A stretch of 64,000 nucleotides of DNA from Caldilineae bacterium (lineage in GTDB: Bacteria > Chloroflexota > Anaerolineae > Epilineales > Epilineaceae), in contig JACKBJ010000006.1 in assembly GCA_020634625.1 (NCBI GenBank), positions 62,001 to 126,000 on the forward strand, read 5' to 3'. The notes beneath the pieces were generated by a model. The model was not told where the DNA came from and made no database searches. It saw nothing but the letters and a program-made list of their open reading frames with translations. Every line of letters begins with the position of its first letter. Within the stretch, counting starts at the first letter, position 1. Position numbers and translations under genes: made by a program. Of this stretch, positions 1 to 8,711 are shown in pieces.

Positions 1-2
1 CG

Positions 3-3000
3 CACGATGCGGGTGGACGGCGCTGGACTCGCGTGACGTCGCCCGGCATGGTGAGCGCCGCCGCCCCTGGCCTTCCTGCGCTGCCGACGCGTGAGCTGCT
101 GCTGGCCGTCCCGCCGGAGGGCGGGCTGCGGATCGAGGTGGCGCGCGAGAACGAGCGGGGCCGCTGGCTGGAGTGGCCCGTGGAGGTGGCCGGCGACCTC
201 GACCTCGCGGGCTCGCCGGCGCTCGCGCGGACTGGCTACGCGGATGCCGACGCGACGGCCTCGCGCGCGGGCGCAGGCCAGGTCGAAGGGCAGGTCTCGT
301 CCGATCCGGCCGCCGAGCTGGTCGAGATCGGCTGGTTGCGCGACCTGCGCGTTGCGCGGCTGGCGCTGCGACCCTTCGCCTACGACCCGGATGGCGGCCG
401 GTTGAGCTGGCCCTCCAGGCTGCGCGTTCGGATTCGTTTCGAGCGGCCGGCCCCGACGCTCCCGGCGGCCCCGGATGGGGACGCGCTGGACGGGCTGCTC
501 GAGCCGGCCCTGCTCAATGCCGGCTCGGCGCGAGGCTGGCGTGCATCGCCCGAGCCGCTGGCGCAGCAGGCACCGATGCCGTCGGCGCCCGCCGGACTGC
601 CCCTGGCCAACCTCTCGGTCGAGACCGAGGGCCTGTACCGGGTCAGCGGCTTCGATCTGGTCCTGGCCGGCGTCGCGTTGGACGGCGTCGATGCTCGGCG
701 CTTGCAGCTGCTCGAGGACGGCAGGCAGGTCGCGCTACGCGTCACCGGCGAGGACGACGGCCGGCTGGACCTGACGGACAGCCTGAGCTTCTTCGGTCAG
801 GCCTCGACGGCTCGGGACAGCCGCTATCGCGTCTACCAGCTGATGGAGGGTGCCGAGCCGGGCCGGCGCATGGCGACGCGCGCCGTCGCCCCCGCAAGCG
901 GCGGGCGGAGCCCCGCGACCACGTTTGCCGCCCGTTTGGACCTCCAACAGGACGCCGTGTACGTCTCGGAGCTCCCGAGCTTTCAGCCCGGCCTGCCGGT
1001 GCCACCCGAGCACCGGCGCGATCGCTGGTACTCGAAGCGCGTCAGCAACGGCAACCCCTTCACCCAGAGCCTGACCGGCCTCGCGGCCGCGCCCGGCGAC
1101 TGGGAGGCGCGCTTCCAGATCACCGTCGTCGGCAAGTCCAGCTTCGCGGCGATCAGCCCGGACCACCGGCTGCGACTCCGGGTCGCGGGCCAGATGGCCG
1201 GCGAGGCGACCTGGGATGGCAACCGCAGCGTCGAGACCTTCGCGTTCACCGTCCCAGGCGCCCTCCTACAGACCGAACCCGTCGAGGTGCGGATCGAGGC
1301 GCCGGGGGAGGTCGGCCTGCCCTTCGACCAGTTCTATGTCGACGCCTACGCGGTCGAGTACCGGCGACGGCTGAGCGCCGCGGACGGCGCCCTGCGCTTC
1401 CGGGCCGATGCCGGCGCGCGCGCCTTCGACCTGAGCGGCTTCGGGGCGCGGGAGCTGAGCCTGCTGGACCTGGTCGATCCGGAAGCGCCGGTGCTGCTGA
1501 GCGGTCTGGTCACCAGCTCCGGCCCGGCACCCTACACGGCCCGCTTCGACGATGCCGTCGCTGCGAGCTACTACGTCGTCGAGGACCGAAACCAGCGCGC
1601 TCCGGCCCTGATCGATCCCCGCCCGGCGGTCGGGCTCGCCATGCCGCCCGCCGGTGCGGACTACCTCGTGATCGCCCACCGCGACTTCCTGCCGGCCCTG
1701 CAGCCGCTGTTGAACGCCCGCGCCGGCAGCCACCGCGTCGCGGTCTTCGACGTTCAGGCCGTCTACGATGCCTTCTCGCACGGCGCCCAGAGCGCTCAGG
1801 CCATCCAGGATCTGATCGCCTGGGCCTACCACCGCTGGCCGGGACCGCGGCTGCGCAACGTCTTGCTGGTGGGCGACGGCAGCTACGACATGCGAGGTCG
1901 CGTGGCCGGCGGCAATCGGACCTACATCCCACCCTTCCTGGCCTTGGCCGATCCCTGGCTGGGCGAGATCGCCTCCGACAACGCCTTCGTCACGGTCAAC
2001 GGCGAGGATGCCTTTCCCGATCTGAACATCGGACGCCTGCCGGTCTCGACGCCGGCCGAAACCGCCCGCAGCGTGCAACGCATCCTCGACTACGAGACCG
2101 CGGCTCCCGTCGGCGACTGGCGCAGCCGGATGCTGTTCGTCGCCGACGATCCGGACGTGGCGGACTTTCGCGGGCTGTCCGACCGGATCGCCGACGACTA
2201 CCTGCCGGACGGGTTCAGCCCGCGCCGCGTCTACCTCGGACAGACCCATGCCAGCGCGGCCGAGGCCCGTGCCGCCATCGTGGCGGCGCTCAACGAGGGC
2301 CAGCTGCTCACCCAGTACATCGGCCATGGCCAGACCGCCGCCTGGGCCGCCGAAGGCCTGCTGCGACGGAGCGACGTGGCCGGGCTGACCAACGGCCGCC
2401 GGCTGACGGTGGTGCTCGACTGGACCTGTCTCACCGGGCGCTTCCACGAACCGACCGGCAGCTCCCTGGCCGAGGCGGCGCTGTTGGCGCCGGCCGGTGG
2501 CGCCGTCGCCTACATCGCGCCCAGCGGATTCGGCGTGGCCACGGGTCACGACTACATGAACCGCGCCTTCCTGTCGGCGCTGATGCGGGATGGCACGACC
2601 GAGATGGGCGCCCTGTTGATGGCCAGCAAGCTCTTCCTCTACAGCCAGACCGGGGCTTATCGCGATCTCCTCTCCAGCTACATGCTCTTCGGCGATCCCG
2701 CCACGCGACTGCAGCTCCCGCCCGGGTTCACGCCGACCGGCCCCAGCTCGACGCCGACGGTGCTTCCCCAGCCCAGCGCGACGGCGACCGCGACGCGTAC
2801 GGCGACCGCGACGCCGACACGGACACCGACCCATACGGCGACCGCGACCGGCACGGCCACAGCGACGCCGACCCATACGGCCACCGCGACCCGCACGGCC
2901 ATCGCGACCGCGACGCCGACCCGCACGGCCACCGCGACCGGCACGGCCACCGCGACCGGCACGGCCAGCACGCCGCCGATTCCGACGGCGTCCCGCACGG

Positions 3001-3857
3001 CGACGGTGATCGACCCGGCGACGCCCACGCGCACGCCCGGCACGACGGCCACCGGATCGGCCACGTCCGCGTCGGGCGCCACGCCGACGCCGACGGTCTC
3101 CGCCACCGCGTCGGCGACGCCGATCGCGGCGACCGCGGGCACGCCCGGCCCGAGCGCGACGGCCGGCAGTCCGCCGGATGGCACCGCCACCGGGACCCCG
3201 ACGGTCGGCAGTCCGCCGGATGGCACCGCCACCGGGACCCCGACGGTCGGCACGCCCGAAACCGAGACCCCGATGGTCGGCGTCTCGTCGACCCCGTTCC
3301 CGATCGACCCGACCGCGTCCGCCACCGGGGCTCCGTCGACGACCGGCACCGGGACGCCGATCACGACGGCCACACCCGATCCGGCGAGCGCGACCGGCAC
3401 GGCGGTCGCCGCGACGGCGGAGCCCACGCCCACCAGCGGCATCGCCCCCACGTCCTCCGGCACGCCCTCGGAGCCGTCGGGCACGCCGACGGCGCTGTCG
3501 GCGACGGCCACCGCGACGTCGACCGAAGCGCTCGCCGCGACGGGGGAGCCCTCTCCATCGGCGCCTGCGACGTCCGATCCCGAGACCCCGACCCCCACGC
3601 CGGCCGCCTCACCCCAGCTGACGCCGGAGCCGAGCGCGGCGCCGTTCGAGCCGACCGCGACGCCGGATCGAGGCTCGATCACGCCGCCACCCGAGCCGAG
3701 CCGCACGCCCGGCTTCACGCCGACCGGCGCGGCGAGCTCGACTTCGACCCCGACTCCGACCCTGCCGGGCGCCTCGCCCGCGGCGACGCAGGTCGGCTCA
3801 CCCGGGGGCGAGGGGCCGGGCAGCCGGCGGATCTATCTGCCGATCCTGGCCGGCTGA
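3..3857 (+). CDS. Secreted C25-family (gingipain-like) cysteine peptidase, 5' truncated by window edge
   Basis: The frame is open to the window edge, so the true start and signal peptide probably lie upstream; the first start codon inside is GTG at 33. Numbered from there, residues about 530-900 match the peptidase C25 fold: an LLVGDGSYD strand, a DNAF..G..PDL.IGRLPV segment, the catalytic His in IGHG (His765) and the catalytic Cys in LDWTCLTG (Cys799). The 34-residue His-Cys spacing is close to gingipains. A Thr/Pro/Ala-rich, low-complexity tail (about 905-1260) follows, and the protein ends in RRIYLPILAG. I associate such YLP endings with exported Chloroflexota proteins, possibly as a surface-retention signal (inference). 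Gingipain relatives cleave extracellular proteins; the substrate here is unknown. Confidence 0.82.
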   Translation, partial: HDAGGRRWTRVTSPGMVSAAAPGLPALPTRELLLAVPPEGGLRIEVARENERGRWLEWPVEVAGDLDLAGSPALARTGYADADATASRAGAGQVEGQVSSDPAAELVEIGWLRDLRVARLALRPFAYDPDGGRLSWPSRLRVRIRFERPAPTLPAAPDGDALDGLLEPALLNAGSARGWRASPEPLAQQAPMPSAPAGLPLANLSVETEGLYRVSGFDLVLAGVALDGVDARRLQLLEDGRQVALRVTGEDDGRLDLTDSLSFFGQASTARDSRYRVYQLMEGAEPGRRMATRAVAPASGGRSPATTFAARLDLQQDAVYVSELPSFQPGLPVPPEHRRDRWYSKRVSNGNPFTQSLTGLAAAPGDWEARFQITVVGKSSFAAISPDHRLRLRVAGQMAGEATWDGNRSVETFAFTVPGALLQTEPVEVRIEAPGEVGLPFDQFYVDAYAVEYRRRLSAADGALRFRADAGARAFDLSGFGARELSLLDLVDPEAPVLLSGLVTSSGPAPYTARFDDAVAASYYVVEDRNQRAPALIDPRPAVGLAMPPAGADYLVIAHRDFLPALQPLLNARAGSHRVAVFDVQAVYDAFSHGAQSAQAIQDLIAWAYHRWPGPRLRNVLLVGDGSYDMRGRVAGGNRTYIPPFLALADPWLGEIASDNAFVTVNGEDAFPDLNIGRLPVSTPAETARSVQRILDYETAAPVGDWRSRMLFVADDPDVADFRGLSDRIADDYLPDGFSPRRVYLGQTHASAAEARAAIVAALNEGQLLTQYIGHGQTAAWAAEGLLRRSDVAGLTNGRRLTVVLDWTCLTGRFHEPTGSSLAEAALLAPAGGAVAYIAPSGFGVATGHDYMNRAFLSALMRDGTTEMGALLMASKLFLYSQTGAYRDLLSSYMLFGDPATRLQLPPGFTPTGPSSTPTVLPQPSATATATRTATATPTRTPTHTATATGTATATPTHTATATRTAIATATPTRTATATGTATATGTASTPPIPTASRTATVIDPATPTRTPGTTATGSATSASGATPTPTVSATASATPIAATAGTPGPSATAGSPPDGTATGTPTVGSPPDGTATGTPTVGTPETETPMVGVSSTPFPIDPTASATGAPSTTGTGTPITTATPDPASATGTAVAATAEPTPTSGIAPTSSGTPSEPSGTPTALSATATATSTEALAATGEPSPSAPATSDPETPTPTPAASPQLTPEPSAAPFEPTATPDRGSITPPPEPSRTPGFTPTGAASSTSTPTPTLPGASPAATQVGSPGGEGPGSRRIYLPILAG
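2755..3760 (+). repeat. Thr/Pro-rich low-complexity coding repeat with an exact 42-bp tandem duplication
   Basis: This part of the C25 gene is built from ACG/ACC/GCG/CCG codons and encodes a TATAT-PT linker of about 330 residues, probably an extended wall- or surface-spanning stalk. Within it, a 42-bp unit beginning GGCAGTCCGCCGGATGG is repeated exactly twice at 3165-3248, giving two GSPPDGTATGTPTV peptides. The region is prone to slippage, so its length probably varies between strains. Confidence 0.8.
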
Positions 3858-3917
3858 GTCGGGCGCGACGCCGCGGCGGACGGGCTGGCTGGAGACGCGG
3901 CCTCGCGGCCAGCGTCA

Positions 3918-3936
3918 AGGCCCTTCGAAGGGGCGC
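3918..3936. terminator. Possible bidirectional hairpin between convergent genes
   Basis: The 84-bp gap between the convergent C25 and AAA-winged-helix genes contains the perfect palindrome CCCTTCGAAGGG at 3921-3932. There is no T-tract, so intrinsic termination is only a suggestion. Confidence 0.3.
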
Positions 3937-3941
3937 GCGCC

Positions 3942-5231
3942 CTAGGGCACGTACCGATAGCCGCGTCCGCGCACCGTTCGGATGTGCTGCGGCCGGCCGG
4001 GCATGGGCTCGACCTTGCGCCTGAGGCGACTGACCAGCTTCTCGACGCGCGAGTCGTCCACCTCGCCCATGAACTCCTCGCCCCAGACCTGGCGGATGAT
4101 GTCCTGCTTGCTGCACAGCCGGCCGGGGCTGGCATACAGCAGGCGCAACAGGCTGTACTCGAGCGCCGTCAGCGAGGCCACGCGCCGGCCACCGACGCTG
4201 ACTTCGCCGGTCGACGCGTCCAGCCAGAGGCCCTGGCCGGGATCGAGCTTGGTCGTGCCGTTGCTCGAGCGCTGGGCGACGGGGATGCCGGGTGCCGGGA
4301 GGCCGGCCTCGGCCAGCGCTCCGGCGGATGCCTCGACCGGCTCCAGGCGGGCCGCGGCCTGACGCGGCAGCGCCAGCGCATGGCCGGCCGCCGCCTTGAC
4401 CTCGGTCCAGAGCGCTTCGCTGGTGAGCTCGCGCTGGCGGCCGTGGAAGAGGCTGAAGGCCGCCGCCTGGAGGGCGGCCGGGCGGCCGCCGGCGATGGCG
4501 TACAAGCGCGAGCGCTCGTCTTCGTCGAAGCGCAGCCCGCTGCCTTCGAGCGCCTTGTCGACCAGCCGATCCGAGCCGCCGCGATCGAGGGGGCGCAGAA
4601 CCACGGAGGTGAAGACCGTCGCGAAGGGCGAGCCGCGCCAGGACTCGATCACCCGCGTCGCCTCGGGCAGCGGCGCCTCGGTGGCCACGACCAGCCCCAG
4701 CGCCCGCGGCGTGCGGCGGGCCAGCGAGGCCATCTGGGCCAGAAAGTGGCGGCTCTCGGCCTCGGCCTCGGGGCTCGCGGCCTGCAGCGCCCACTCGAAC
4801 TCGTCGAGCAGGAGCACCAGGCCGATGCCGCGATCGGCCAGCGAGTCCAGGTACTCCTCGAGGTCGTTGACGTCGAGCTCCGGCCGCGCCAGCAGGCGCG
4901 CGTTGGGCGCGTCGAGATCGACCATCGCATGGCGCGCCGCGAGCTGAGCCACGCGTCGCCAGAAGCGGTCGGCGCTGAAGGGCGTCACCGACTGGGTGTC
5001 CACGTAGACCAGGAGGCTCTGCGGCGGGCGAACCCCATAGGCCGCGCCGACCGCCGGGTCGGCGATGTAACGCAGGAGGCTCGTCTTGCCGTCGCCGAGG
5101 GCGCCGCTGACGGCCACGTTGCCGCGCTGGGCGGAGCGGATGTGGTCGAAGATCAGGTCGACCTCGCGCTCGCGATCCACGAAGCGGGCGACGGTGGCGG
5201 GGCTATGCGGGCTGAAGGGGTTCTCGGGCAT
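3942..5231 (-). CDS. AAA/STAND ATPase with C-terminal OmpR-type winged helix (module 2 effector)
   Basis: A predicted cytoplasmic ATP-dependent transcription regulator of 429 aa. The N-terminus has the NPF...FVDRERE entry motif, Walker A GALGDGKTS (43-51) and Walker B LVLLLDEFE (about 138-146). Residues about 335-429 form a Trans_reg_C winged helix: LTALEYSLLRLL, then the recognition-helix region SRVEKLVSRLRRKV, ending in IRTVRGRGYRYVP. It lacks a receiver domain, so the AAA part presumably replaces phosphorylation as the switch. It is paralogous to the 7341-8711 protein (both share VVAT...GSPF..xF..V after Walker B). It lies 36 bp downstream of the AAA-TPR gene, probably in one transcript. 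Walker A is intact here, unlike its paralogue. Targets are not known; the 11-bp GTCA arrays are candidates. Confidence 0.75.
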   Translation of the reverse strand: MPENPFSPHSPATVARFVDREREVDLIFDHIRSAQRGNVAVSGALGDGKTSLLRYIADPAVGAAYGVRPPQSLLVYVDTQSVTPFSADRFWRRVAQLAARHAMVDLDAPNARLLARPELDVNDLEEYLDSLADRGIGLVLLLDEFEWALQAASPEAEAESRHFLAQMASLARRTPRALGLVVATEAPLPEATRVIESWRGSPFATVFTSVVLRPLDRGGSDRLVDKALEGSGLRFDEDERSRLYAIAGGRPAALQAAAFSLFHGRQRELTSEALWTEVKAAAGHALALPRQAAARLEPVEASAGALAEAGLPAPGIPVAQRSSNGTTKLDPGQGLWLDASTGEVSVGGRRVASLTALEYSLLRLLYASPGRLCSKQDIIRQVWGEEFMGEVDDSRVEKLVSRLRRKVEPMPGRPQHIRTVRGRGYRYVP

Positions 5232-5267
5232 CGGTGCGTGCTCCTGGCGGCGTGGGCAGATTGAGCG

Positions 5268-7208
5268 TCAGAGACGTCGGGAGACGACGAGGTAGGCCAA
5301 GAACAGGGCGGCCAGGCTCGCGGCCAGCGTGAGCGACCAGGTCTGGACGTCCGGGATCTCGGCCCGGGTCGCCAGGGTCGAGATCCCGACCAGGCTGACC
5401 AGGCCGGCGATGGATACCAGAACGGCCAGCCACTGCCGCGCGTGACCCAGGACGCGGTCGCGCTCGTCGACCAGCTCCTGCAAGCGCGCCTCGAGCACCG
5501 CGCGCTCCATCTGTTCGCGCCGGCGCTGCTGGACCTCCGCCTCGAGATGGCGTTCCTCGAGCGTGGCCAGGGCCTGGACCAGGTATTCGTCGTCGGGCAT
5601 GTAGCGCAGGGCCTCGCGGTAGGCCTCCATCGCCTTGTCCCAGCGCCCCGAGGCCAGATGGGCTCCGGCCGTGGCGCGCCAGCTGTCGCGCATGCGAACC
5701 CGGGCCGAGGGGTCTTCCGGGCTGATGTCCAGCACGCGCTGATAGTGCGGACGGGCCAGGTCGAAGCGTCCGTCGTTCTCGAGGATCGATCCGAGATCGC
5801 GATGGGCCGCGATCAGGCCGTCGCGCGCGCTCTCCGGGTCGAGGCGAAAGGCGCGCTCGAAGCAGTCGGTGGCGGCCTCGATGCGGCCGCTCTCGTAGAG
5901 TCCCTGGGCCAGGCCGAGCTGGGCGCGCGCATGGTTCGGGTTGGCTGCCAGCGCGCGGCGGTACTCGGTGACGGCCGGCTCGAGGTCGCCGGCGTGGTGC
6001 AGCCGGCGGGCCGACTCGTAGAGCAGCACGGCCCGGGCGCTGATCTGCTCGAGCTCGCGCTTGGCCTGGTCCAGCGAGTGCTTGCGCAGGATCCACTCGC
6101 GCAGGAAGGGCACGCGGAAGCGGAAGGCATCGCGACCGGCCGCCTCGATGATCTCCCAGTCGACCAGCACCGCGGGCGCCGTCGACAGCTCCATGCCCTG
6201 CAGGTGGACGCCATGCTCGCGCAGGGTCCGGCCGATCACCTGCAACGAGGCGGCTTCGTGGTCCCGGGTGATGTGGGCGATGGCCGAGAGGATGAAGCGC
6301 TCGGCCGGCGGAAACTCGTCCCAGAACCAGGACAAGCCGCCCATGCCCAGCTCCATGGCCGCCGCGCGCAGGTCGGCGTCGATGGCCGGAGCGTCGACCA
6401 CCGCCTGGCCGGCGCGGGTGGCGCGCTCGCAGAGCTCGTAGCACAGCAGCTGCAGGAAGTAGGGGTGGCCGGCGGTCAGCTCCAAGAGCTCGTCGACCGC
6501 CGCGTCGGTGTAGCGCACGCGGTCGGCGGCTGGCTCGCGCACCAGCTGCTCGGCCGCCTCCGGATCGAGCACCGAGATCCGCTTGCACTGCGCGCTCTTG
6601 AAGGTCGCCTTGATGCGGCTGGGCAGCTCGTCGAGGCGCCGGCCGACCACGAAGACGAAGGTGAGGTGGCGCTGCTCGTCGATCAGCAGATCCTGCAGAA
6701 AGCCGAACAGGGCGTTGTAGGCCGCGTCCGAGGGCACGGCTTCGCCGCCCAGCACGTCGAACTCGTCCACCAGCACCAGCAGGCGCTCGCCGGCCAGGGC
6801 CTCGTAGACCCGCGGCAGGAAGCCGTACTGGAAGAAGGACTCGTCCTCGAAGGCCTCGCGCGGCGGGATCTCGATGGCCAGAGCGCGGGCGATCTCGCGC
6901 GCCAGCCCGTAGAGCACCTGACCGATCCGGTGCTGCGCGCGTCCCTGGAGGTCGAAGAAGATCGGGCGGAAGCCGGGCGGCGTGTGCGCTGGCCGCATGA
7001 GCTGATACAGCACGCTGGTCTTGCCGATGCGGCGCTGCCCGAACAGGACGATGACGTTCTGGAACGGCGAACTCAGCGTGTTGCGCACGAAGCGCATCAC
7101 GCTGTCACGGCCGTAGAAGCCGACGCCCTCGGTCAGTGGGGTGAGGATATAGGGGTTGGGCTGACGGTCTGCACGGCGAAGCGGGTTGGCGGGGGCAAGC
7201 TGGCGCAT
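5268..7208 (-). CDS. AAA ATPase with TPR repeats and two C-terminal membrane segments (module 2 sensor-like partner)
   Basis: 646 aa. The entry motif NPYILTPL...FYGRDSV is followed by Walker A GQRRIGKTS (57-65) and Walker B LLVLVDEFDVL. Downstream, LVREPAAD and TAGHPYFLQLLCYELCE closely match the C-terminal AAA domain of the 8708-13480 protein, so the two are paralogues. TPR-like helices occupy about 390-520, a basic coiled region (EAEVQQRRREQMERAV) follows, and two hydrophobic segments close the protein (about 590-646, ending LFLAYLVVSRRL). The architecture suggests a membrane-anchored signalling STAND ATPase. It is first in a two-gene unit with the winged-helix protein, with its own operator/promoter and an upstream terminator. 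The signal sensed is unknown. Confidence 0.72.
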   Translation of the reverse strand: MRQLAPANPLRRADRQPNPYILTPLTEGVGFYGRDSVMRFVRNTLSSPFQNVIVLFGQRRIGKTSVLYQLMRPAHTPPGFRPIFFDLQGRAQHRIGQVLYGLAREIARALAIEIPPREAFEDESFFQYGFLPRVYEALAGERLLVLVDEFDVLGGEAVPSDAAYNALFGFLQDLLIDEQRHLTFVFVVGRRLDELPSRIKATFKSAQCKRISVLDPEAAEQLVREPAADRVRYTDAAVDELLELTAGHPYFLQLLCYELCERATRAGQAVVDAPAIDADLRAAAMELGMGGLSWFWDEFPPAERFILSAIAHITRDHEAASLQVIGRTLREHGVHLQGMELSTAPAVLVDWEIIEAAGRDAFRFRVPFLREWILRKHSLDQAKRELEQISARAVLLYESARRLHHAGDLEPAVTEYRRALAANPNHARAQLGLAQGLYESGRIEAATDCFERAFRLDPESARDGLIAAHRDLGSILENDGRFDLARPHYQRVLDISPEDPSARVRMRDSWRATAGAHLASGRWDKAMEAYREALRYMPDDEYLVQALATLEERHLEAEVQQRRREQMERAVLEARLQELVDERDRVLGHARQWLAVLVSIAGLVSLVGISTLATRAEIPDVQTWSLTLAASLAALFLAYLVVSRRL

Positions 7209-7226
7209 GGGTGGAGCACTCCACCC
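7209..7226 (-). promoter_or_regulatory. Inverted repeat directly abutting the start codon of the AAA-TPR gene
   Basis: GGGTGGAG and CTCCACCC, separated by 2 nt, end at the base before ATG (7208). In RNA this folds into an 8-bp hairpin that contains the only Shine-Dalgarno-like GGTGGAG. As DNA it overlaps the predicted transcription start. It could be a repressor dyad or a translational block; the sequence alone does not decide. Confidence 0.5.
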
Positions 7227-7229
7227 CCC

Positions 7230-7294
7230 ACTCTAGCGCAGCAACGGGATCGCTGCCCGACCGAGGCTTGACGCGAAGCTGACGCGAAGCTGAC
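7230..7294 (-). promoter_or_regulatory. Phased 11-bp GTCA repeats plus -10 box upstream of the AAA-TPR gene
   Basis: Read on the minus strand, four consecutive 11-mers begin GTCAGCTTCGC (7294), GTCAGCTTCGC (7283), GTCAAGCCTCG (7272) and GTCGGGCAGCG (7261). After a 15-nt gap comes TAGAGT (7235-7230), a reasonable -10 with no recognisable -35. Direct repeats at 11-bp pitch upstream of a -35-less promoter are the layout of PhoB/OmpR-type activator boxes. The same arrangement occurs upstream of tadZ. Confidence 0.6.
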
Positions 7295-7302
7295 GGATCT
7301 GC

Positions 7303-7324
7303 AAAAAACCCGCGGTCGCGTGTC
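7303..7324 (-). terminator. Intrinsic terminator after the 7341-8711 gene
   Basis: On the minus strand a GC-rich stem (ACACGCG / GCGGGT, one mismatch) is followed by six T. An uninterrupted T6 is rare in this sequence. It sits 17 nt after the stop codon and separates module 1 from the promoter of module 2. Confidence 0.65.
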
Positions 7325-7340
7325 AGATCGGGTCGATGGG

Positions 7341-8711
7341 TCAGCCAGCCGGCGGGGCGGGGGTCGCCGAGGCGTCGTGTCGATAGACCTCGGCGACGCT
7401 GGCGTTCTGGAAGCGGTAGCCTTGGCCGCGAATGCTCTCGATGTGCTGATAGGCCGAGTCGGGGACATCGACCTCCTTGCGCAGCCGGCTGATGGTCTTC
7501 TGGATCATCGCGTCGGTCACGCCCATCGTGTCCATGCCGTACTCGGGCCATACCGCGGCCGCGATCTCGTCCTTGCTGACCACCTCGCCGGTCTTCTCCA
7601 GGAAGAAGCGCAGCAGCGCGAACTCTTTCGGCGGCAGGTCGATCAGGCGCTTCTCGATGCGCACCTCGCCGGTCTCGATCACCAGCTCGACCCGCTGCAT
7701 CTGCTTGCGGATGTACTCGGCGAAGGCGCTGGAGAAGATGCCGCCGTCCTTGACGTATCCCCGCCGCGTCAGGCGCGGCAGGAGCTGTTGCATCGCGGTG
7801 GCCTCGGCGCCGTCGGGGCGCGAGCCCACGGCCAACCAGGCCAGGGCGCTGCGCTCGTCCCGCGGCAGCTTGAGCCAGATGTCCTCGAAGTGCGGCTCGA
7901 CCCGGCCGCGGAAATCGTGGCCCACGCGCGCCACCTGCTCCGGCGAGCCGGTCAGCGGCTCCTGCTGCGCGATCTCGAAGAAGAGGTTGGCGGCCACCTG
8001 CAGGTAATAGGGAAAGCCGCCGGCGAGGGCGTCGATGGCAGCGCGCACCGGGCCGAAGTCGACACCGGCCGCCTGGCCGGTCCCGCTCAGGAAGCCGTCG
8101 ACCTCTTCGGTCGAGAACGAGCTGACGTAGACCGTGCGGAACATGTTGAAGAAGGGCGATCCGGTCCCCCACTCGTCGCGGAACTCGCCGAGCTCCACCC
8201 GGGTGGCCACGACGATCGACATGTCGTACTCGGTGATCAGGCCGCGGAACCACTCCCAGAAGCTGGTGGCGAACTCGCTGAGGACCTCGAACTCGTCCAT
8301 CAGGAGGACCATGCGGCGCTCGCGGTCGGCCAGGTCCTCCAGGTAGTCCTCGATCCAGAACTGGTCGATCTCCCCTTCGAAGTCGACGCTGGCGTCGCCG
8401 TCGGCCCGCTTGAGCGCGCGGGCGATGCGGCGATAGAAGGCGTCCGGCCCGTCGGCCGCCAGCTGGGCGTTGGCGAAGGCGAAGAGCAGCTGCGCGTCGT
8501 CCTCCGGCGCCAGGTAGCGCGCCCGCAGCTCCGGATGCTGCATCATGTAGAGGATGGACGTGTTCCCACAGCGGTGCTCGCCCACCAGGGCCACGGGCTG
8601 CATGTTGCGCACGGACTCGAAGAGCTCGCGCAGCTCGTGGTGGCGGCCGTAGAAGTCCGCTGGATCCTTGATCGGCTTGCCCAGCACGAAGGGGTTGCGG
8701 CGATCGCTCAT
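7341..8711 (-). CDS. AAA/STAND protein with degenerate Walker A and OmpR-type winged helix (module 1 effector)
   Basis: 456 aa. It starts with NPFVLGKPIKDPADFYGR and continues with the P-loop position GEHRCGNTS (44-52), where the normally invariant Lys is Asn50; Walker B MVLLMDEFEVL (134-144) is kept. Residues about 345-440 are a Trans_reg_C winged helix (PPKEFALLRFFLEKTGEVVSKDEI ending in IRGQGYRFQN region). The ATG overlaps the stop of the upstream HEAT-AAA gene by 4 bp (ATGA), so the two are translationally coupled and probably interact. Loss of the P-loop Lys suggests it does not hydrolyse ATP itself and may depend on its AAA partner (inference). Paralogue of the 3942-5231 protein. A terminator follows. 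Confidence 0.74.
   Translation of the reverse strand: MSDRRNPFVLGKPIKDPADFYGRHHELRELFESVRNMQPVALVGEHRCGNTSILYMMQHPELRARYLAPEDDAQLLFAFANAQLAADGPDAFYRRIARALKRADGDASVDFEGEIDQFWIEDYLEDLADRERRMVLLMDEFEVLSEFATSFWEWFRGLITEYDMSIVVATRVELGEFRDEWGTGSPFFNMFRTVYVSSFSTEEVDGFLSGTGQAAGVDFGPVRAAIDALAGGFPYYLQVAANLFFEIAQQEPLTGSPEQVARVGHDFRGRVEPHFEDIWLKLPRDERSALAWLAVGSRPDGAEATAMQQLLPRLTRRGYVKDGGIFSSAFAEYIRKQMQRVELVIETGEVRIEKRLIDLPPKEFALLRFFLEKTGEVVSKDEIAAAVWPEYGMDTMGVTDAMIQKTISRLRKEVDVPDSAYQHIESIRGQGYRFQNASVAEVYRHDASATPAPPAG

Noticed and set aside
2678..3718. Antisense Val/Gly-rich frame opposite the C25 stalk
   Set aside because: Reverse translation of the Thr/Pro codon repeat only.
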